From the NCBI GenBank assembly GCA_023260815.1, contig JALQUE010000251.1, positions 1 to 5,513 on the forward strand: a stretch of DNA of 5,513 bases. Direction: 5' to 3'. The number at the start of each line of letters is the position of its first letter. The stretch's first letter is position 1. This document shows positions 5,319 to 5,513 of this stretch, piece after piece. A program made the translations under genes and the position numbers. Below the pieces are notes generated by a model that was not told the DNA's origin, made no database searches, and was given only the letters and a program-made list of their open reading frames with translations. The stretch is from Roseovarius sp. Lineage in GTDB: Bacteria; Pseudomonadota; Alphaproteobacteria; Rhodobacterales; Rhodobacteraceae.

Positions 5319-5513
5319 TCAGGCGGTGGCGGCCTGATTGTGCTTGCGCTTGACGTATTCCTTGGCGGTTTCCACAGCCACGGCCGCGTCGCGGCAATAG
5401 GCGTCGGCGCCGATCGCCTTGCCGAATTCCTCGTTCAACGGAGCGCCGCCCACGAGCACGATATAGTCATCGCGCTTGCCCTGTTCGACCAGCGTGTCGA
5501 TCACAACCTTCAT
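5319..5513 (-). CDS. Corrinoid (cobalamin-binding) protein of a methyltransferase system, C-terminal part
   Basis: Sixty-four residues are visible, ending at the TGA at 5319-5321, and the gene continues past the right edge. The sequence matches the end of the B12-binding domain of MtbC/MttC/MetH-type corrinoid proteins: MKVVIDTLVEQG, then DYIVLVGGAPLN with the conserved GGAP loop, then FGKAIGADAYCRDAAVAVETAKE. In such proteins this half of the Rossmann-like domain contacts the lower face and nucleotide tail of the cofactor. The cobalt-ligating His motif (DxHxxG) would be upstream, outside the window. The Met at the very edge is almost certainly internal, since full-length family members have about 200 residues. 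Corrinoid proteins carry a methyl group between a substrate-specific methyltransferase and a second acceptor such as tetrahydrofolate. The substrate cannot be told from here. Confidence 0.85.
   Translation of the reverse strand: MKVVIDTLVEQGKRDDYIVLVGGAPLNEEFGKAIGADAYCRDAAVAVETAKEYVKRKHNQAATA

Noticed and set aside
5203..5397. Minus-strand 64-codon open frame between the corrinoid and DUF1638 genes
   Set aside because: It is an Arg/Gly-rich shadow overlapping both real genes in another frame.
1..5513. Search for CRISPR arrays, toxin-antitoxin pairs, defence genes, prophage or riboswitches
   Set aside because: No spaced repeat series, no small paired operon, and no aptamer-like leader that I could recognise. 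All substantial coding capacity is accounted for by the listed genes.

Overview
The window looks like a chromosomal segment of an alphaproteobacterium, most likely a member of the Rhodobacteraceae (Roseobacter group). This rests on the high-GC coding sequence, the protein sequences and the gene order purM-purN-rnd followed by a small lipoprotein and sufE. It is inferred from general familiarity with the group, not from a database search. Apart from the left edge, the DNA is housekeeping with dense, well-packed genes.

Left edge (1-390): the first ~290 bases hold the start of a decayed IS5-family insertion sequence, read on the minus strand. Its transposase is broken by a frameshift and an in-frame stop, and it has no usable start codon. 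About 100 bases with no visible feature separate it from a CAU-anticodon tRNA gene (391-467, minus strand) with an encoded CCA end and a recognisable promoter.

Purine block (575-2226): purM and purN, steps 5 and 3 of de novo IMP synthesis, overlap by 4 bases and are probably translationally coupled. A stem-loop over the purN stop codon, followed by a T-rich stretch, probably ends the transcript.

Middle (2292-4518): rnd (RNase D, DEDDy exonuclease plus HRDC) runs convergently, 15 bases apart, into a gene for an uncharacterised small lipoprotein. That gene is divergent from sufE, a stand-alone cysteine-desulfurase activator gene.

Right edge (4519-5513): a hairpin separates the convergent sufE from a minus-strand pair. 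The pair is the 3' end of a cobalamin-binding corrinoid protein gene (cut by the window edge) followed by a DUF1638 gene. This looks like the end of a corrinoid-dependent methyl-transfer/one-carbon locus that continues beyond the window. Between the two genes lie a strong GC hairpin and a perfect tandem 12-bp repeat.

I found no CRISPR array, prophage, toxin-antitoxin, defence system or clearly novel system. The least understood items are the DUF1638 protein with its leader, the small lipoprotein and the IS relic.
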